Program-made: the position numbers and the translations under genes
Shown: positions 17,088-27,201 of the stretch, in pieces
How the letters are laid out: each line of letters begins with the position of its first letter
How positions within the stretch are numbered: position 1 is the first letter of the stretch
The notes under the pieces: model-generated
What the model was told of the DNA's origin: nothing
Seen by the model: only the letters and a program-made list of their open reading frames with translations
Database searches by the model: none
DNA from: Paenalcaligenes faecalis
GTDB lineage: Bacteria > Pseudomonadota > Gammaproteobacteria > Burkholderiales > Burkholderiaceae_B
Assembly (NCBI RefSeq): GCF_027557445.1
Contig: NZ_CP106841.1
Span: 2,647,058-2,711,057 of the forward strand
Length of the DNA stretch: 64,000 nucleotides
Reading direction: 5' to 3'

Positions 17088-19001
17088 ATGAACTACACAG
17101 ATTCTTTTGATGTGATCGTAGTAGGTGGTGGTCATGCAGGAACAGAGGCCGCTTTAGCTTCTGCTCGAGCAGGCTCATCTACTTTGCTACTAACTCACAA
17201 TATCGATACTCTTGGACAAATGTCCTGTAATCCTTCCATCGGGGGGATCGGAAAAGGGCATTTAGTAAAGGAGATTGATGCCCTTGGCGGAGCAATGGCA
17301 ATTGCCACAGACAAAGCGGGTATTCAATTTCGTATCCTTAACCAGTCCAAAGGGCCTGCTGTACGTGCTACTAGAGCTCAGGCTGACCGATCTTTGTATC
17401 GTGCTGCTATCCGTCAAATTGTGCAAAATCAGCCTAATTTAACGGTTTTTCAACAAGCCGTGGATGATTTAATCCTTGAAGGTGATCGTGTAGTTGGTGC
17501 TGTAACGCAAATAGGCTTGCGATTTAAGGCGAAAGCCGTCGTTTTGACGGTTGGTACTTTCTTAAATGGTCGTATCCATGTGGGGTTAGATAACTACTCT
17601 GGTGGCCGCGCAGGAGATCCCCCCTCCATTACCTTAGCCCAGCGTCTCAAAGACTTTGCTTTGCCTCAAGGGCGGCTTAAAACAGGGACTCCACCACGTA
17701 TTGATGCAAACACCATCGATTTTTCTCGTCTAGAAGAGCAGCATGGGGACACAAAACCTGTTCCTGTTTTTTCTTACTTAGGCGATGCGTCTATGCACCC
17801 CAAGCAGTTGCCATGCTGGGTGACGCATACTAACGCTAAAACCCATGACATTATTCGCTCAGGGTTAGATCGATCTCCTATGTATAGCGATGAAGGTACG
17901 ATTGAGGGGGTAGGGCCTCGATATTGCCCATCCATAGAGGATAAAATACACCGGTTTGCAGATAAAGATAGCCATCAGGTTTTCCTAGAGCCCGAAGGTC
18001 TAACCAGCACAGAAATTTACCCTAATGGGATTTCAACCAGTCTGCCTTATGATATTCAAATCGGGATAGTACATAGTCTTCCTGGTTTAGAAAATGCGCG
18101 TATTATGCGACCTGGTTATGCCATTGAGTATGATTATTTTGATCCTCGATCTTTAAAGCCTACGCTTGAAACCAAAAGTATTTCAGGGTTGTTTTTTGCT
18201 GGTCAAATTAACGGCACGACCGGTTACGAAGAGGCCGGAGCCCAAGGGTTATTAGCGGGTATTAACGCCGTTTTGCAAATACGTGGGCAGGAGCCTTGGT
18301 ATCCAAAACGCAATGAGGCCTATTTAGGGGTACTTGTTGATGACTTAATCACCCGAGGTGTAACTGAACCTTACCGTATGTTTACATCTAGGGCTGAATA
18401 CCGTTTATCTTTGCGCGAAGATAATGCTGATGCGCGATTAACCGAGATTGGGCGACAGCTTGGCTTGGTAGATGATTATAGATGGGATGCTTTTAGTCGA
18501 AAACGCGATGCGGTAGCTGCAGAAATAGAACGATTAAAATCGGTATGGATAAATCCTCGTCTTGTTTCACGTGAAACACAAGAGGCCGTTTTAGGTCGAG
18601 CAATAGAGCGAGAGTATGCGATGCACGACTTGCTTAAACGTCCTGAAATGAACTACTCAAGGCTGTTTGAGCTAGTTAAGGCTGAAGATCAAACACCGGT
18701 GCTTACTGACTTAAACCTAGGTTCTAAAGTAACGGATCAGGTGGAGATTGAGGTTAAGTATGCAGGATATGTGGCACGCCAACAGGTAGAAGTTAATAGG
18801 CAATCCACTTTAGAGGAAACTAAAATCCCAACCACGATTGACTATAGTAAAATATCAGGTCTATCGCATGAGGTTGTGATTAAGTTAAAAGCTGCCGCTC
18901 CTGAAACGGTAGGGCAGGCAAGTCGAATCTCTGGTGTTACTCCTGCTGCAACCTCTTTATTGCTTGTTTACATCAAGCGCTTATCTTCTAGAGGCAAGTA
19001 A
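17088..19001 (+). CDS. mnmG: tRNA uridine-5-carboxymethylaminomethyl modification enzyme MnmG (GidA)
   Basis: With MnmE, this FAD enzyme installs the (carboxymethyl)aminomethyl group at wobble U34 of tRNAs. Visible are the FAD-binding [17 protein letters not shown] near the N-terminus, the cysteine motif [24 protein letters not shown], and [19 protein letters not shown] 17088 ([15 protein letters not shown]) is preferred over a TTG nine codons upstream; length is then 637, normal for the family. A TATAAT at 17053-17058 lies just upstream. It is the first gene right of oriC, overlaps rsmG by one base, and contains a perfect parS at 18563-18578. Confidence 0.97.
   Translation: MNYTDSFDVIVVGGGHAGTEAALASARAGSSTLLLTHNIDTLGQMSCNPSIGGIGKGHLVKEIDALGGAMAIATDKAGIQFRILNQSKGPAVRATRAQADRSLYRAAIRQIVQNQPNLTVFQQAVDDLILEGDRVVGAVTQIGLRFKAKAVVLTVGTFLNGRIHVGLDNYSGGRAGDPPSITLAQRLKDFALPQGRLKTGTPPRIDANTIDFSRLEEQHGDTKPVPVFSYLGDASMHPKQLPCWVTHTNAKTHDIIRSGLDRSPMYSDEGTIEGVGPRYCPSIEDKIHRFADKDSHQVFLEPEGLTSTEIYPNGISTSLPYDIQIGIVHSLPGLENARIMRPGYAIEYDYFDPRSLKPTLETKSISGLFFAGQINGTTGYEEAGAQGLLAGINAVLQIRGQEPWYPKRNEAYLGVLVDDLITRGVTEPYRMFTSRAEYRLSLREDNADARLTEIGRQLGLVDDYRWDAFSRKRDAVAAEIERLKSVWINPRLVSRETQEAVLGRAIEREYAMHDLLKRPEMNYSRLFELVKAEDQTPVLTDLNLGSKVTDQVEIEVKYAGYVARQQVEVNRQSTLEETKIPTTIDYSKISGLSHEVVIKLKAAAPETVGQASRISGVTPAATSLLLVYIKRLSSRGK
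18563..18578. promoter_or_regulatory. parS centromere site inside mnmG
   Basis: TGTTTCACGTGAAACA is a perfect match to the universal ParB-binding parS palindrome. It lies in the coding sequence about 1.9 kb from parB and 1.6 kb from oriC. Confidence 0.93.
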
Positions 19002-19666
19002 TGGATATTGATAGCTTTAGGCAGCGGCTTCAGCTTGCTGCCCAAGCTTTAGGTGTAGAACTACAGGGTGCTCAAATTGACACCCTGTTAACGTATCTGC
19101 AGCAAATGCAGCGTTGGAATAAAACGTATAATCTAACGGCTTTGCGTGATCCTGAGCTTATGCTAATACAGCATATTTTTGATAGCCTATCTATAGTGCC
19201 TTGTATACAAGCAATAGCCGCTAATCTTACCCCCAATCTTAAAATCGTAGATGTAGGGTCTGGTGGAGGCTTGCCGGGCGTTGTCTTAGCAACCAGTTGT
19301 TCCACGTGGAACGTGCATTGCATAGATGCTGTTGAGAAAAAAATGGCCTTTGTACGTCAAATGTCGGCTGTGCTAGGGCTGCATAATTTAAATGCACACC
19401 ACGTTCGTATTGAGCAGGTCGAGCCTTTCTCTGCCGATATTGTGATCTCTAGGGCTTTTGCTTCTTTGATTGATTTTGTTCAGTTGTCAGAGCGACATGT
19501 GAATCCAACGGGGCAAATGTTAGCAATGAAAGCTAAATACCCAGCAGAAGAGATCAAAGAGCTAGAGCGTGCTACGTCATGGCGCGTCGATCATATAAAA
19601 GAGTTAGTTGTGCCAGAGTTAGATGCTGAACGCTGTCTAGTCTATTTGAAAAGGGTAGGGGTATGA
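19001..19666 (+). CDS. rsmG: 16S rRNA (guanine527-N7)-methyltransferase RsmG (GidB)
   Basis: The 221-residue enzyme methylates G527 of 16S rRNA using S-adenosylmethionine. The SAM-binding motif is VDVGSGGGLPGVVLA, preceded by the family signature RWNKTYNLTALRDPELMLIQ. Loss of this enzyme gives low-level streptomycin resistance in other bacteria; here the gene looks intact. It overlaps mnmG by one base and parA by four, so mnmG-rsmG-parA form one transcript. A second parS lies within it at 19298-19313. Confidence 0.97.
   Translation: MDIDSFRQRLQLAAQALGVELQGAQIDTLLTYLQQMQRWNKTYNLTALRDPELMLIQHIFDSLSIVPCIQAIAANLTPNLKIVDVGSGGGLPGVVLATSCSTWNVHCIDAVEKKMAFVRQMSAVLGLHNLNAHHVRIEQVEPFSADIVISRAFASLIDFVQLSERHVNPTGQMLAMKAKYPAEEIKELERATSWRVDHIKELVVPELDAERCLVYLKRVGV
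19298..19313. promoter_or_regulatory. parS site inside rsmG
   Basis: TGTTCCACGTGGAACG matches the parS palindrome at 15 of 16 symmetrical positions. It falls within codons for QLFHVE-like antisense sequence, so both rsmG coding and ParB binding constrain it. Confidence 0.85.
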
Positions 19667-20451
19667 GCGCTAAAAAACAAAGCTATGTTTTTTGTATAGC
19701 AAACCAAAAAGGTGGCGTAGGTAAAACCACGACCACGATTAATTTGGCAGCGGCATTAAGCTCTCTGAAAAAGAAAGTCTTATTAATTGACTTAGACCCT
19801 CAGGGTAACGCTACGATGGGTAGTGGTATTGATAAAAATAGTAGCGAGCTAAATATCTACCAAGTTCTTATCGGTGCAAATACAATTGCCGAGTGTAAGC
19901 AGTATTCAGAAACAGGTGGCTATGACGTGCTAGCTGCTAACAGAGAGCTTTCTGGTGCAGAGATAGACTTAGTGCAAATGGAAAAGCGTGAACAACAATT
20001 AAAGCAAGCGCTTGTCCACTGTCAAGCAGACTATGATTTTATTTTGATTGATTGTCCCCCTACCTTGTCTTTATTAACGTTGAATGGACTAGCAGCTGCA
20101 CATGGTGTCATTATTCCTATGCAGTGTGAGTATTTTGCCCTTGAGGGATTATCAGACTTAGTTAATACCATTAAGCGCGTTTACAGAAACATAAACGAAG
20201 ATTTGGAGTTGATAGGGTTATTGCGAGTCATGTTTGATAAGCGTATCACTTTGCAGCGCCAAGTCTCTGAGCAAATCGAACAGCACTTTGGTGATAAAGT
20301 ATTTACTACGAAAATTCCAAGAAATGTACGTTTGGCCGAAGCCCCAAGCCATGGGATGCCGGGTATTGTTTATGATAAGAACTCGACTGGTGCTAAAGCG
20401 TATATGGATTTTGGGCGAGAGCTAATCAAACGATTAAAGTCAGACAAATAG
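19663..20451 (+). CDS. parA: Chromosome partitioning ATPase ParA (Soj)
   Basis: The product is 262 residues. It has the deviant Walker A motif KGGVGKTTTTINLAAAL, LIDLDPQGNATMGSG, and the Walker B region DCPPTLSLLTLNGL. ParA dimerises on ATP binding, coats the nucleoid and is released by ParB-parS complexes, which moves origins apart. It starts four bases before the rsmG stop and is followed nine bases later by parB. Short ParA proteins like this lack an N-terminal regulatory domain, as is usual for chromosomal copies. Confidence 0.97.
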   Translation: MSAKKQSYVFCIANQKGGVGKTTTTINLAAALSSLKKKVLLIDLDPQGNATMGSGIDKNSSELNIYQVLIGANTIAECKQYSETGGYDVLAANRELSGAEIDLVQMEKREQQLKQALVHCQADYDFILIDCPPTLSLLTLNGLAAAHGVIIPMQCEYFALEGLSDLVNTIKRVYRNINEDLELIGLLRVMFDKRITLQRQVSEQIEQHFGDKVFTTKIPRNVRLAEAPSHGMPGIVYDKNSTGAKAYMDFGRELIKRLKSDK

Positions 20452-20460
20452 GATAATAAG

Positions 20461-21378
20461 ATGGCAACACGCAAACCAAAAGGTTTAGGTAGAGGCTTAG
20501 AGGCTTTATTAGGCGCTGATGCTGCGGCAATTGATGAGCTTGGAAAGCGTCCTGACTCCATCGAAGGGGTGCAGTCAATTCCATTAAAACAAATTCAAGC
20601 GGGTAAGTATCAGCCTAGAACATTAATGGACGAGGGCGCGTTAAACGAATTAGCTGAGTCAATTAAAAGTCAGGGCTTAATGCAGCCTATTTTAGTACGT
20701 CCATTGAAAAAAACGGGCTCGATTAAGTTTGAGATTGTTGCGGGTGAGCGTCGTTTTAGAGCTGCAGAAATAGCAGGCCTAAAAGAGATTCCTGCTCTAG
20801 TTCGAGAGATAGCAGATAAAAATGCCGCTATCATGGGACTCATTGAAAATATGCAACGAGAGGATTTAAATCCCCTCGAAGAAGCTCATGGTGTGAAGCG
20901 CTTAATTGATGAGTTTAGCTATACGCATGAACAAGCTGCCCAAGCCATTGGTCGCTCCCGGTCAGCCACCAGTAATTTATTGCGCTTAATCAATTTAGCT
21001 GAGCCTGTGCAAACCATGCTATTAGCGGGTGATATTGATATGGGGCATGCGAGAACATTACTTGCGGTAGAGTCTGCGGCACAAATTTTATTAGCAAATG
21101 AAGTTGTAGCTAAACGATTATCTGTCCGAGAAACTGAGCGTTTAGTAACTCGCTTTTTAAATGGTGAATTAGAGCAAAATGCTGCACCGCAGCAAAAGAC
21201 GGTAAGTGCTGATGTAAAGCGATTTGAAACAGTATTAGCTGATTATTTAGGTACGACGGTTAGTATTAAAGCAAACAATAAAAATAAAGGGTATTTGCAA
21301 ATTTCTTTCCAGAATTGGGAACACTTAAATGATCTTTTAGAAAAGCAGGGATTACAGCAATTGTTTAAAGAGCATTAA
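20461..21378 (+). CDS. parB: Chromosome partitioning protein ParB (Spo0J)
   Basis: The 305-residue CTP-dependent clamp loads at parS. The N-terminus carries the ParA-interacting stretch (KPKGLGRGLEALLG), the CTP-binding motifs (GKYQPRT, and GERRFRAAEIAGL), then a helix-turn-helix (THEQAAQAIGRSRSATSNLLRLINL) and a C-terminal dimer domain. It is the last gene of mnmG-rsmG-parA-parB and is followed by a terminator. The parS sites upstream in mnmG and rsmG are its expected loading points. Confidence 0.97.
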   Translation: MATRKPKGLGRGLEALLGADAAAIDELGKRPDSIEGVQSIPLKQIQAGKYQPRTLMDEGALNELAESIKSQGLMQPILVRPLKKTGSIKFEIVAGERRFRAAEIAGLKEIPALVREIADKNAAIMGLIENMQREDLNPLEEAHGVKRLIDEFSYTHEQAAQAIGRSRSATSNLLRLINLAEPVQTMLLAGDIDMGHARTLLAVESAAQILLANEVVAKRLSVRETERLVTRFLNGELEQNAAPQQKTVSADVKRFETVLADYLGTTVSIKANNKNKGYLQISFQNWEHLNDLLEKQGLQQLFKEH

Positions 21379-21399
21379 CTGTAATAATAAAGAAAGATA

Positions 21400-21436
21400 A
21401 AAAGCCTTTGTTGCAATGCAATAAGGGCTTTTTTTA
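21400..21436 (+). terminator. Terminator after parB
   Basis: AAAAGCCTT pairs with AAGGGCTTTT (one bulge) around an inner TTGCAATGCAA stem, ending in a run of seven T. It closes the mnmG-parB transcript. Confidence 0.85.
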
Positions 21437-21542
21437 TTACATAAAAAAAAGAAAATTAGAGGGATAGCTTATAATCACGCGACTAAATTAAATGTAGTCA
21501 ATTGCAACTCTTTTTATTCTTGCCACAAGCAAGGGGGGACGT

Positions 21543-22859
21543 ATGTTTAAATCAATAACAAACTTTTCAGTACGCTTAGTAGAGCGCTATCTACCGGATC
21601 CGTATATTTTCGTTATTATCCTGACCTTAATCGCAGGAGGGGCAGCGTTAATCGGAGAACAGAAAACGCCAATGGAAATCATCAATATGTGGGGTGATGG
21701 TTTCTGGGGTCTACTAAGTTTTACGATGCAGATGCTCTTGGTTTTGGTCGCTGGTTATATGTTAGCCAGCACGCCTGCCGTGCGAAAAATACTATCGACG
21801 TTAGCTTCTGTACCTAAAACGCCTGGTGCCGCCATTATCATGGTGACTGTGGTGGCTTTAGCAGCAGATTGGATTAACTGGGGTTTTGGTTTAGTGGTGA
21901 GTGCTCTTTTTGCTAAGGAGTTAGCTCGAAAAATCCGAGTGGATTATCGTTTGCTTGTGGCCAGTGCTTATTCCGGTTTTATTGTATGGCATGGTGGTTT
22001 GGCAGGATCTATTCCCTTGACCATCGCAACTAAAGGGCATTTCCACGAAGGTCAAATGGGTATTATTTCCACCAGTGATACTATTTTTTCCACGTTCAAT
22101 ATGCTGATAGTGGTTGGGATGTTTATCATTGTGCCTTTAGTGAATCGCATGATGATGCCTGATGAAAAAAATAGCGTATACATTGATCCTTCTCTATTAG
22201 AGGATTCCTCTGCTAACAAGGTGGCAGATAACGATACGCGTCCTGCTGCTCGTTTAGAAAACAGCCGTATTTTAGCGATGCTAATTGGTTTTAGTGGGCT
22301 GACTTATTTATTTAACTATTACATCATCCGTGGCGAAGGTCTAAACCTTAACGTCATTAACTTCACTTTTTTGATGTTAGCGATAGTGTTGCATGGTAAC
22401 TCACGCAATTTATTAAATGCTCTCGAAGAAGCCATTAAGGGCGGGGCAGGGATTGTTATTCAGTTCCCGTTCTATGCCGGTATTATGGCTATCATGGTGC
22501 AATCAGGTTTAGCTGCCTCTTTATCTGATTGGTTAGTGTCCTTTGCTTCAGCAACTACCTTGCCTTTCTGGACTTTCTTAAGCGCAGGTATTGTGAACGT
22601 ATTTGTGCCATCTGGCGGTGGACAGTGGGCGGTGCAAAGTCCGGTTGTTATTGCTGCAGCGCAGTCCTTAGATGCTGATTTAGCGCGTGTAGCGATGGCC
22701 GTAGCATGGGGTGATGCATGGACTAACTTATTGCAACCGTTCTGGGCGTTACCTGTTTTAGCGATTGCCGGTTTGAAAGCAAAAGACATTATGGGCTTTT
22801 GTCTTATTCAGCTTTTTGTGACGGGCGTGCTTATCTCTGTCGTTTTAACTTTCTTTTAA
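21543..22859 (+). CDS. atoE: Short-chain fatty acid transporter, AtoE family
   Basis: The 438-residue polytopic inner-membrane protein has roughly 10-12 hydrophobic segments. Family features are LVERYLPDPYIFVIILT at the start, ALAADWINWGFGLVVSALFAKELAR, and a C-terminal NVFVPSGGGQWAVQSPVV. AtoE-type carriers import acetoacetate, butyrate and other short acids; the exact substrate is not readable from sequence. A GGGGGG ribosome-site-like run precedes ATG 21543. It stands alone between two terminators. Confidence 0.9.
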   Translation: MFKSITNFSVRLVERYLPDPYIFVIILTLIAGGAALIGEQKTPMEIINMWGDGFWGLLSFTMQMLLVLVAGYMLASTPAVRKILSTLASVPKTPGAAIIMVTVVALAADWINWGFGLVVSALFAKELARKIRVDYRLLVASAYSGFIVWHGGLAGSIPLTIATKGHFHEGQMGIISTSDTIFSTFNMLIVVGMFIIVPLVNRMMMPDEKNSVYIDPSLLEDSSANKVADNDTRPAARLENSRILAMLIGFSGLTYLFNYYIIRGEGLNLNVINFTFLMLAIVLHGNSRNLLNALEEAIKGGAGIVIQFPFYAGIMAIMVQSGLAASLSDWLVSFASATTLPFWTFLSAGIVNVFVPSGGGQWAVQSPVVIAAAQSLDADLARVAMAVAWGDAWTNLLQPFWALPVLAIAGLKAKDIMGFCLIQLFVTGVLISVVLTFF

Positions 22860-22907
22860 TAGAAACGGAAAACAACTAAGTAGACGCATTGCGTAGCCTA
22901 CACATTG

Positions 22908-22947
22908 AAAAATGGGGTTTAGCCATAAGCTAAGCTCCATTTTTTTA
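22908..22947 (+). terminator. Terminator after the short-chain fatty acid transporter gene
   Basis: AAAAATGGGGTTTAGC pairs with GCTAAGCTCCATTTTTTT with a small internal bulge and a CATAA loop, ending in T7. Confidence 0.85.
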
Positions 22948-22955
22948 ATTAATGA

Positions 22956-22984
22956 TTGACATTCTTTGTTTTTTTGTCCATAAT
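22956..22984 (+). promoter_or_regulatory. Upstream promoter of the tRNA-tufB cluster
   Basis: TTGACA (22956-22961), 17-base spacer, CATAAT (22979-22984). It lies directly after the preceding terminator and about 100 bases before tRNA-Tyr. Confidence 0.65.
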
Positions 22985-23038
22985 ACTAATCTTTGGTTGG
23001 CTTAAAAGATTAAAAAACCAAAAACAGCCAAAAATAGC

Positions 23039-23067
23039 TTGACAGTGCTAAACTGCTCAAGCATAAT
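23039..23067 (+). promoter_or_regulatory. Proximal promoter of the tRNA-tufB cluster
   Basis: TTGACA (23039-23044), 17-base spacer, CATAAT (23062-23067), with transcription expected to begin just before tRNA-Tyr at 23083. It has the same -35, spacer and -10 as the upstream promoter. Confidence 0.75.
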
Positions 23068-23082
23068 CACATTTCTATATAT

Positions 23083-23168
23083 GGTGGGATACCCAAGTGG
23101 CTAACGGGGGCAGATTGTAAATCTGTTGGCTTACGCCTACGTAGGTTCGAATCCTACTCCCACCACCA
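23083..23168 (+). tRNA. tRNA-Tyr (GTA)
   Basis: The acceptor stem GGTGGGA/TCCCACC, long variable arm, anticodon GTA in CAGATTGTAAATCTG and encoded ACCA end are all visible. It is a class II tRNA of 86 bases and the first RNA of the tRNA-tufB cluster. Confidence 0.95.
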
Positions 23169-23214
23169 AATTTCATATAGTTGCACTTGATTTACGGGTG
23201 TAAATGAATCGCCT

Positions 23215-23288
23215 GCGGGTGTAGCTCAATGGTAGAGCAGAAGCCTTCCAAGCTTAAGACGAGGGTTCGATTCCCTTCACCCGCTCCA
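23215..23288 (+). tRNA. tRNA-Gly (TCC)
   Basis: The acceptor stem GCGGGTG/CACCCGC, anticodon TCC in GCCTTCCAAGC, GGTTCGATTCC T-arm and encoded TCCA end are visible. Length is 74. Confidence 0.95.
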
Positions 23289-23304
23289 ACAACTATATAA
23301 ATTT

Positions 23305-23379
<75 letters not shown>

Positions 23380-23426
23380 CATATCTCATCTAATTCAAGT
23401 CTACTATTTCCCTTCAGGAGTCTGCC

Positions 23427-24617
23427 ATGGCTAAAGGCAAGTTTGAACGGACTAAACCGCACGTTAACGTCGGTACTATTGGTCACGTCGATCACGGTAA
23501 AACAACATTAACCGCTGCAATTTGTACAGTTCTAGCCAAAGAATACGGTGGCGAAGCTCGCGATTACGCACAAATTGACGCTGCTCCTGAAGAGAAAGCA
23601 CGCGGTATTACCATTTCTACATCACACGTAGAATACGAAACACCAAACCGTCACTACGCACACGTAGACTGTCCTGGTCACGCTGACTATGTTAAAAACA
23701 TGATCACTGGCGCGGCTCAAATGGACGGCGCTATTTTGGTATGTTCCGCTGCTGACGGCCCTATGCCTCAGACACGTGAGCACATCTTGCTAAGCCGCCA
23801 AGTTGGCGTTCCTTACATCGTTGTGTTCTTGAACAAAGCCGACATGGTTGACGACGAAGAGCTATTGGAATTGGTTGAAATGGAAGTTCGTGAACTTCTA
23901 TCCAGCTACGATTTCCCAGGCGACGACACACCGATCATCAAAGGTTCCGCTAAATTAGCCCTCGAAGGCGACATGGGTCCTTTGGGTCACCCAGCGGTAT
24001 TGGAATTGGCTGCTGCACTAGACAGCTACATCCCAACACCTGAGCGTGCTGTTGACGGTAGCTTCTTGATGCCTGTTGAAGACGTATTCTCCATCTCTGG
24101 TCGTGGTACTGTAGTAACCGGTCGTATCGAGCGCGGTGTTGTTAAAGTCGGCGAAGAGATCGAAATCGTTGGTATCCGTGACACAGTTAAGTCCACATGT
24201 ACTGGCGTTGAGATGTTCCGCAAATTGCTAGACCAAGGCGAAGCCGGTGATAACGTGGGTGTACTACTACGTGGTACTAAACGTGAAGACGTAGAGCGTG
24301 GTCAGGTTCTAGCTGCTCCTGGTTCTATCAAGCCACACACAGACTTCGCTGCTGAAGTCTACATCTTGTCCAAAGAAGAGGGTGGTCGTCACACACCATT
24401 CTTTAAAGGTTACCGTCCTCAGTTCTACTTCCGTACAACTGACGTAACAGGTACGATTGAACTACCAGAAGACAAAGAAATGGTTCTACCTGGCGACAAC
24501 GTTGCTATGAACGTTTCCTTGATCGCTCCTATCGCCATGGAAGAAGGTCTACGTTTCGCGATTCGCGAAGGTGGCCGTACCGTTGGTGCTGGTGTGGTAG
24601 CTAAAATCATCAAATAA
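23427..24617 (+). CDS. tuf: Elongation factor Tu (tRNA-linked copy)
   Basis: The 396-residue GTPase delivers aminoacyl-tRNA to the ribosome. Its G motifs are [18 protein letters not shown] and [10 protein letters not shown]. The predicted protein is identical to that of the second copy at 44150. At DNA level the first 24 codons differ at eight synonymous positions, and then only two differences remain in the rest, pointing to gene conversion. It is preceded by three tRNA genes and followed by tRNA-Trp and secE, the classic tufB position. A strong CAGGAG ribosome site precedes the ATG. Confidence 0.98.
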   Translation: MAKGKFERTKPHVNVGTIGHVDHGKTTLTAAICTVLAKEYGGEARDYAQIDAAPEEKARGITISTSHVEYETPNRHYAHVDCPGHADYVKNMITGAAQMDGAILVCSAADGPMPQTREHILLSRQVGVPYIVVFLNKADMVDDEELLELVEMEVRELLSSYDFPGDDTPIIKGSAKLALEGDMGPLGHPAVLELAAALDSYIPTPERAVDGSFLMPVEDVFSISGRGTVVTGRIERGVVKVGEEIEIVGIRDTVKSTCTGVEMFRKLLDQGEAGDNVGVLLRGTKREDVERGQVLAAPGSIKPHTDFAAEVYILSKEEGGRHTPFFKGYRPQFYFRTTDVTGTIELPEDKEMVLPGDNVAMNVSLIAPIAMEEGLRFAIREGGRTVGAGVVAKIIK

Positions 24618-24628
24618 TAGTTGCTTTA

Positions 24629-24664
24629 AAGTGCAAAAGAATCTATAATAATTTTTTTGCACTT
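24629..24664 (+). terminator. Hairpin after the first tuf
   Basis: AAGTGCAAAA (24629-24638) pairs with TTTTTGCACTT (to 24664) around an AT-rich loop. It may terminate or process the tuf transcript before tRNA-Trp. The T-run is inside the stem, so strength is uncertain. Confidence 0.5.
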
Positions 24665-24705
24665 AATGCGCAGATGTGGTATTGTTGACATCTGCTTTAA
24701 GGTCT

Positions 24706-24781
24706 AGGGGTATAGCTCAATTGGCAGAGCGTCGGTCTCCAAAACCGAAGGTTGAGGGTTCGATTCCTTCTGCCCCTGCCA
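24706..24781 (+). tRNA. tRNA-Trp (CCA)
   Basis: The acceptor stem AGGGGTA/TGCCCCT, anticodon CCA in GGTCTCCAAAACC and encoded GCCA end are visible. Length is 76. It lies 42 bases before secE, the usual position. Confidence 0.95.
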
Positions 24782-24823
24782 CTCAGTCAATAGTCACTTT
24801 CGTGACGTCCTATCGTCGGATTT

Positions 24824-25204
24824 ATGTCGAACACCAACGTTGAAACAGTTAACCGAGGCCCAGATCGCGCAAAATTGGGTCTGGCAATCTTTGTGCTTGC
24901 CGCAGGAATTGTTGGTTACTCTCTGCTTGAAGCTCAACCCGGAATTGTCCGGGTAGGTGTGTTTCTGGCGTCTGTGGTTGTTGCCGCCCTGATCGTATGG
25001 ACTTCGCATACTGGTAAGCGCGCTGTTGGCTACATTAAAGACTCGTACACCGAGGTAAAGCGCGTTCATTGGCCAAGCCGTAAAGAAGCAACTCAAATGA
25101 CAGCGATTGTCTTTGCGTTTGTTACGGTGATGGCTATTTTGCTGTGGTTTATCGACAAGGGACTAGAGTGGGTTATCTATGGCCTCTTGTTAGGCTGGAA
25201 ATAA
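24824..25204 (+). CDS. secE: Preprotein translocase subunit SecE
   Basis: The 126-residue inner-membrane protein clamps SecY in the Sec channel. Three hydrophobic segments are visible (about 18-36, 42-62 and 94-116), as in three-span proteobacterial SecE, with the conserved cytoplasmic stretch EVKRVHWPSRKEATQMT just before the last. It is nine bases upstream of nusG and belongs to the secE-nusG-rplK-rplA transcript. Confidence 0.96.
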   Translation: MSNTNVETVNRGPDRAKLGLAIFVLAAGIVGYSLLEAQPGIVRVGVFLASVVVAALIVWTSHTGKRAVGYIKDSYTEVKRVHWPSRKEATQMTAIVFAFVTVMAILLWFIDKGLEWVIYGLLLGWK

Positions 25205-25213
25205 AGGGCACAC

Positions 25214-25747
25214 ATGAGCAAACGCTGGTATGTCGTACACGTTTATTCCGGAATGGAAAAAAGCGTGCAAAGGGCTTTAATCGAGCGCATTGAACGTGCC
25301 GACTTGCAAGATGCCTTCGGTCAGATCTTAATTCCTTCCGAAGAAGTCGTCGAAGTCAAAAACGGCAAAAAGTCCATTTCGCAGCGTCGTATTTTCCCAG
25401 GTTATGTGTTAGTTGAAATGGATTTGACTGACGAAACTTGGCACTTAGTACGTAGCACAAATCGGGTAACAGGTTTCTTGGGTGGTTCTGGTAATCGTCC
25501 AACACCTATCTCTCAGCGTGAAGTTGATGAAATTCTCTCTCAAATGGAAGAGGGCACTGAGAAACCCCGTCCGAAAATTCTATTCGAAGTTGGCGAAATG
25601 GTTCGCGTCAAAGAGGGACCATTTGCAGATTTCAACGGTAACGTCGAAGAAGTCAACTACGAAAAATCTAAGGTACGTGTATCGGTAACTATTTTTGGCC
25701 GATCCACACCGGTAGAACTCGATTTTGATCAGGTCGAAAAGACCTAA
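25214..25747 (+). CDS. nusG: Transcription termination/antitermination factor NusG
   Basis: The 177-residue protein binds RNA polymerase, Rho and ribosomal S10. The N-terminal NGN domain ([31 protein letters not shown]) and the C-terminal KOW domain ([19 protein letters not shown]) are complete. It is flanked by secE and rplK in the conserved order. Confidence 0.97.
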   Translation: MSKRWYVVHVYSGMEKSVQRALIERIERADLQDAFGQILIPSEEVVEVKNGKKSISQRRIFPGYVLVEMDLTDETWHLVRSTNRVTGFLGGSGNRPTPISQREVDEILSQMEEGTEKPRPKILFEVGEMVRVKEGPFADFNGNVEEVNYEKSKVRVSVTIFGRSTPVELDFDQVEKT

Positions 25748-25822
25748 TTATTAACCCCGGGGAGCTAGTGATTTTATTTACTCATAAATAAAACGCAGCG
25801 ATTACCCGCAAGGAGCATCATT

Positions 25823-26254
25823 ATGGCGAAGAAAATCGTCGGTTTTATTAAGCTGCAAGTACCAGCTGGTAAAGCCAATCCTTCACCACCTATTGGTCCA
25901 GCATTGGGTCAACGTGGTCTAAATATCATGGAATTCTGTAAAGCGTTTAACGCCCAAACTCAAGGCGTAGAACCCGGTTTACCTATTCCTGTCGTTATTA
26001 CTGCTTACGCTGATAAAAGTTTCACTTTTATCATGAAAACACCACCTGCGACTATTCTAATCAAGAAAGCCGTAGGTATTCAAAGCGCTTCAGCTCGTCC
26101 TAACTTGGATAAAGTGGGTACATTAACTCGTGCCCAAGCCGAAGAAATTGCCAAAACTAAAGAACCCGACCTAACTGCAGCCGATATGGATGCAGCTGTT
26201 CGTACAATTGCCGGTACTGCTCGCAGTATGGGTATTAACGTTGAAGGGGTTTAA
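25823..26254 (+). CDS. rplK: 50S ribosomal protein L11
   Basis: The 143-residue protein of the GTPase-associated centre has the N-terminal [20 protein letters not shown] and C-terminal [13 protein letters not shown] signatures. The first five bases after its stop lead into rplA, so the two are translationally close. L1 autoregulation of rplK-rplA is known in E. coli and plausible here. Confidence 0.97.
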   Translation: MAKKIVGFIKLQVPAGKANPSPPIGPALGQRGLNIMEFCKAFNAQTQGVEPGLPIPVVITAYADKSFTFIMKTPPATILIKKAVGIQSASARPNLDKVGTLTRAQAEEIAKTKEPDLTAADMDAAVRTIAGTARSMGINVEGV

Positions 26255-26259
26255 TTGTC

Positions 26260-26955
26260 ATGGCTAAACTAAGCAAACGCGCAGCAGCTATTGCCGCTAA
26301 AATCGACCGTAACACATTTTACCCTGTGACTGAAGCGCTAACTTTGGTTAAAGAGTCAGCCACAGCTAAGTTCGACGAGTCCATCGACATCGCCGTACAG
26401 CTAGGTATTGATCCTCGTAAATCCGACCAATTGGTTCGTGGTTCAGTGGTTCTACCAGCTGGCACTGGTAAATCCGTACGTGTTGCTGTGTTCGCCCAAG
26501 GCGACAAAGCAGACGAAGCCCGCGCCGCTGGTGCAGACATCGTTGGCATGGATGATTTGGCCGAGCAAATTAAAGCCGGTCAAATGGATTTTGACGTTGT
26601 AATTGCTTCCCCAGACACCATGCGTGTTGTGGGTACTTTAGGCCAGATCTTAGGCCCACGTGGTTTAATGCCTAACCCTAAAGTAGGTACAGTAACTCCT
26701 GATGTTGTTACTGCTATCAACAATGCTAAAGCAGGTCAGGTGCAATACCGTACAGATAAAGCGGGTATTATCCACGCTACTATCGGCCGTGCCTCGTTCA
26801 ACGTTGAACAGCTACAAGAAAACTTGCTTGCTCTAGTTGATGCTTTGAATAAAGCTCGTCCTTCAGCAGCAAAAGGCGTTTACATGCGTAAAATCGCCGT
26901 ATCCTCCACTATGGGTGGCGGTGCGCGTGTAGACATCTCCTCTTTACAAGCCTAA
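26260..26955 (+). CDS. rplA: 50S ribosomal protein L1
   Basis: The 231-residue protein of the L1 stalk has the signature [20 protein letters not shown] and [12 protein letters not shown]. It follows rplK directly. A 246-base leader separates it from rplJ. Confidence 0.97.
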   Translation: MAKLSKRAAAIAAKIDRNTFYPVTEALTLVKESATAKFDESIDIAVQLGIDPRKSDQLVRGSVVLPAGTGKSVRVAVFAQGDKADEARAAGADIVGMDDLAEQIKAGQMDFDVVIASPDTMRVVGTLGQILGPRGLMPNPKVGTVTPDVVTAINNAKAGQVQYRTDKAGIIHATIGRASFNVEQLQENLLALVDALNKARPSAAKGVYMRKIAVSSTMGGGARVDISSLQA

Positions 26956-26979
26956 TTGTAAAGAGCTTTAACAGTTACT

Positions 26980-27195
26980 TTGGGCTATAGCATTTATTTT
27001 AAGTGCTATTGCTGTCAAAGACCGTTGGAGATTTAATTTTAAAACGTAAGTTTTATTCGTTAAATCTTAATAAAGACCTTTTGGGTTTTATCCAGCGTAG
27101 ACGGCGCCCAGGAAGATTTTCTTTCCAGAATCTCGACCAGGTGCGCCGCATTCGGTTGATGTAGGGAATAAACTCTACATCTATGAAAGGAGTGT
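26980..27195 (+). promoter_or_regulatory. L10 leader upstream of rplJ-rplL
   Basis: The 246-base gap before rplJ holds sequence typical of the L10 leader, including a GGCGCC...GGTGCGCC pairing (about 27101-27148) around a GGAAGATTTTC...GAATCTCGACC segment. In E. coli the L10(L12)4 complex binds this leader and represses translation. The assignment rests on position and these segments. Confidence 0.7.
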
Positions 27196-27201
27196 TCAAC
27201 C

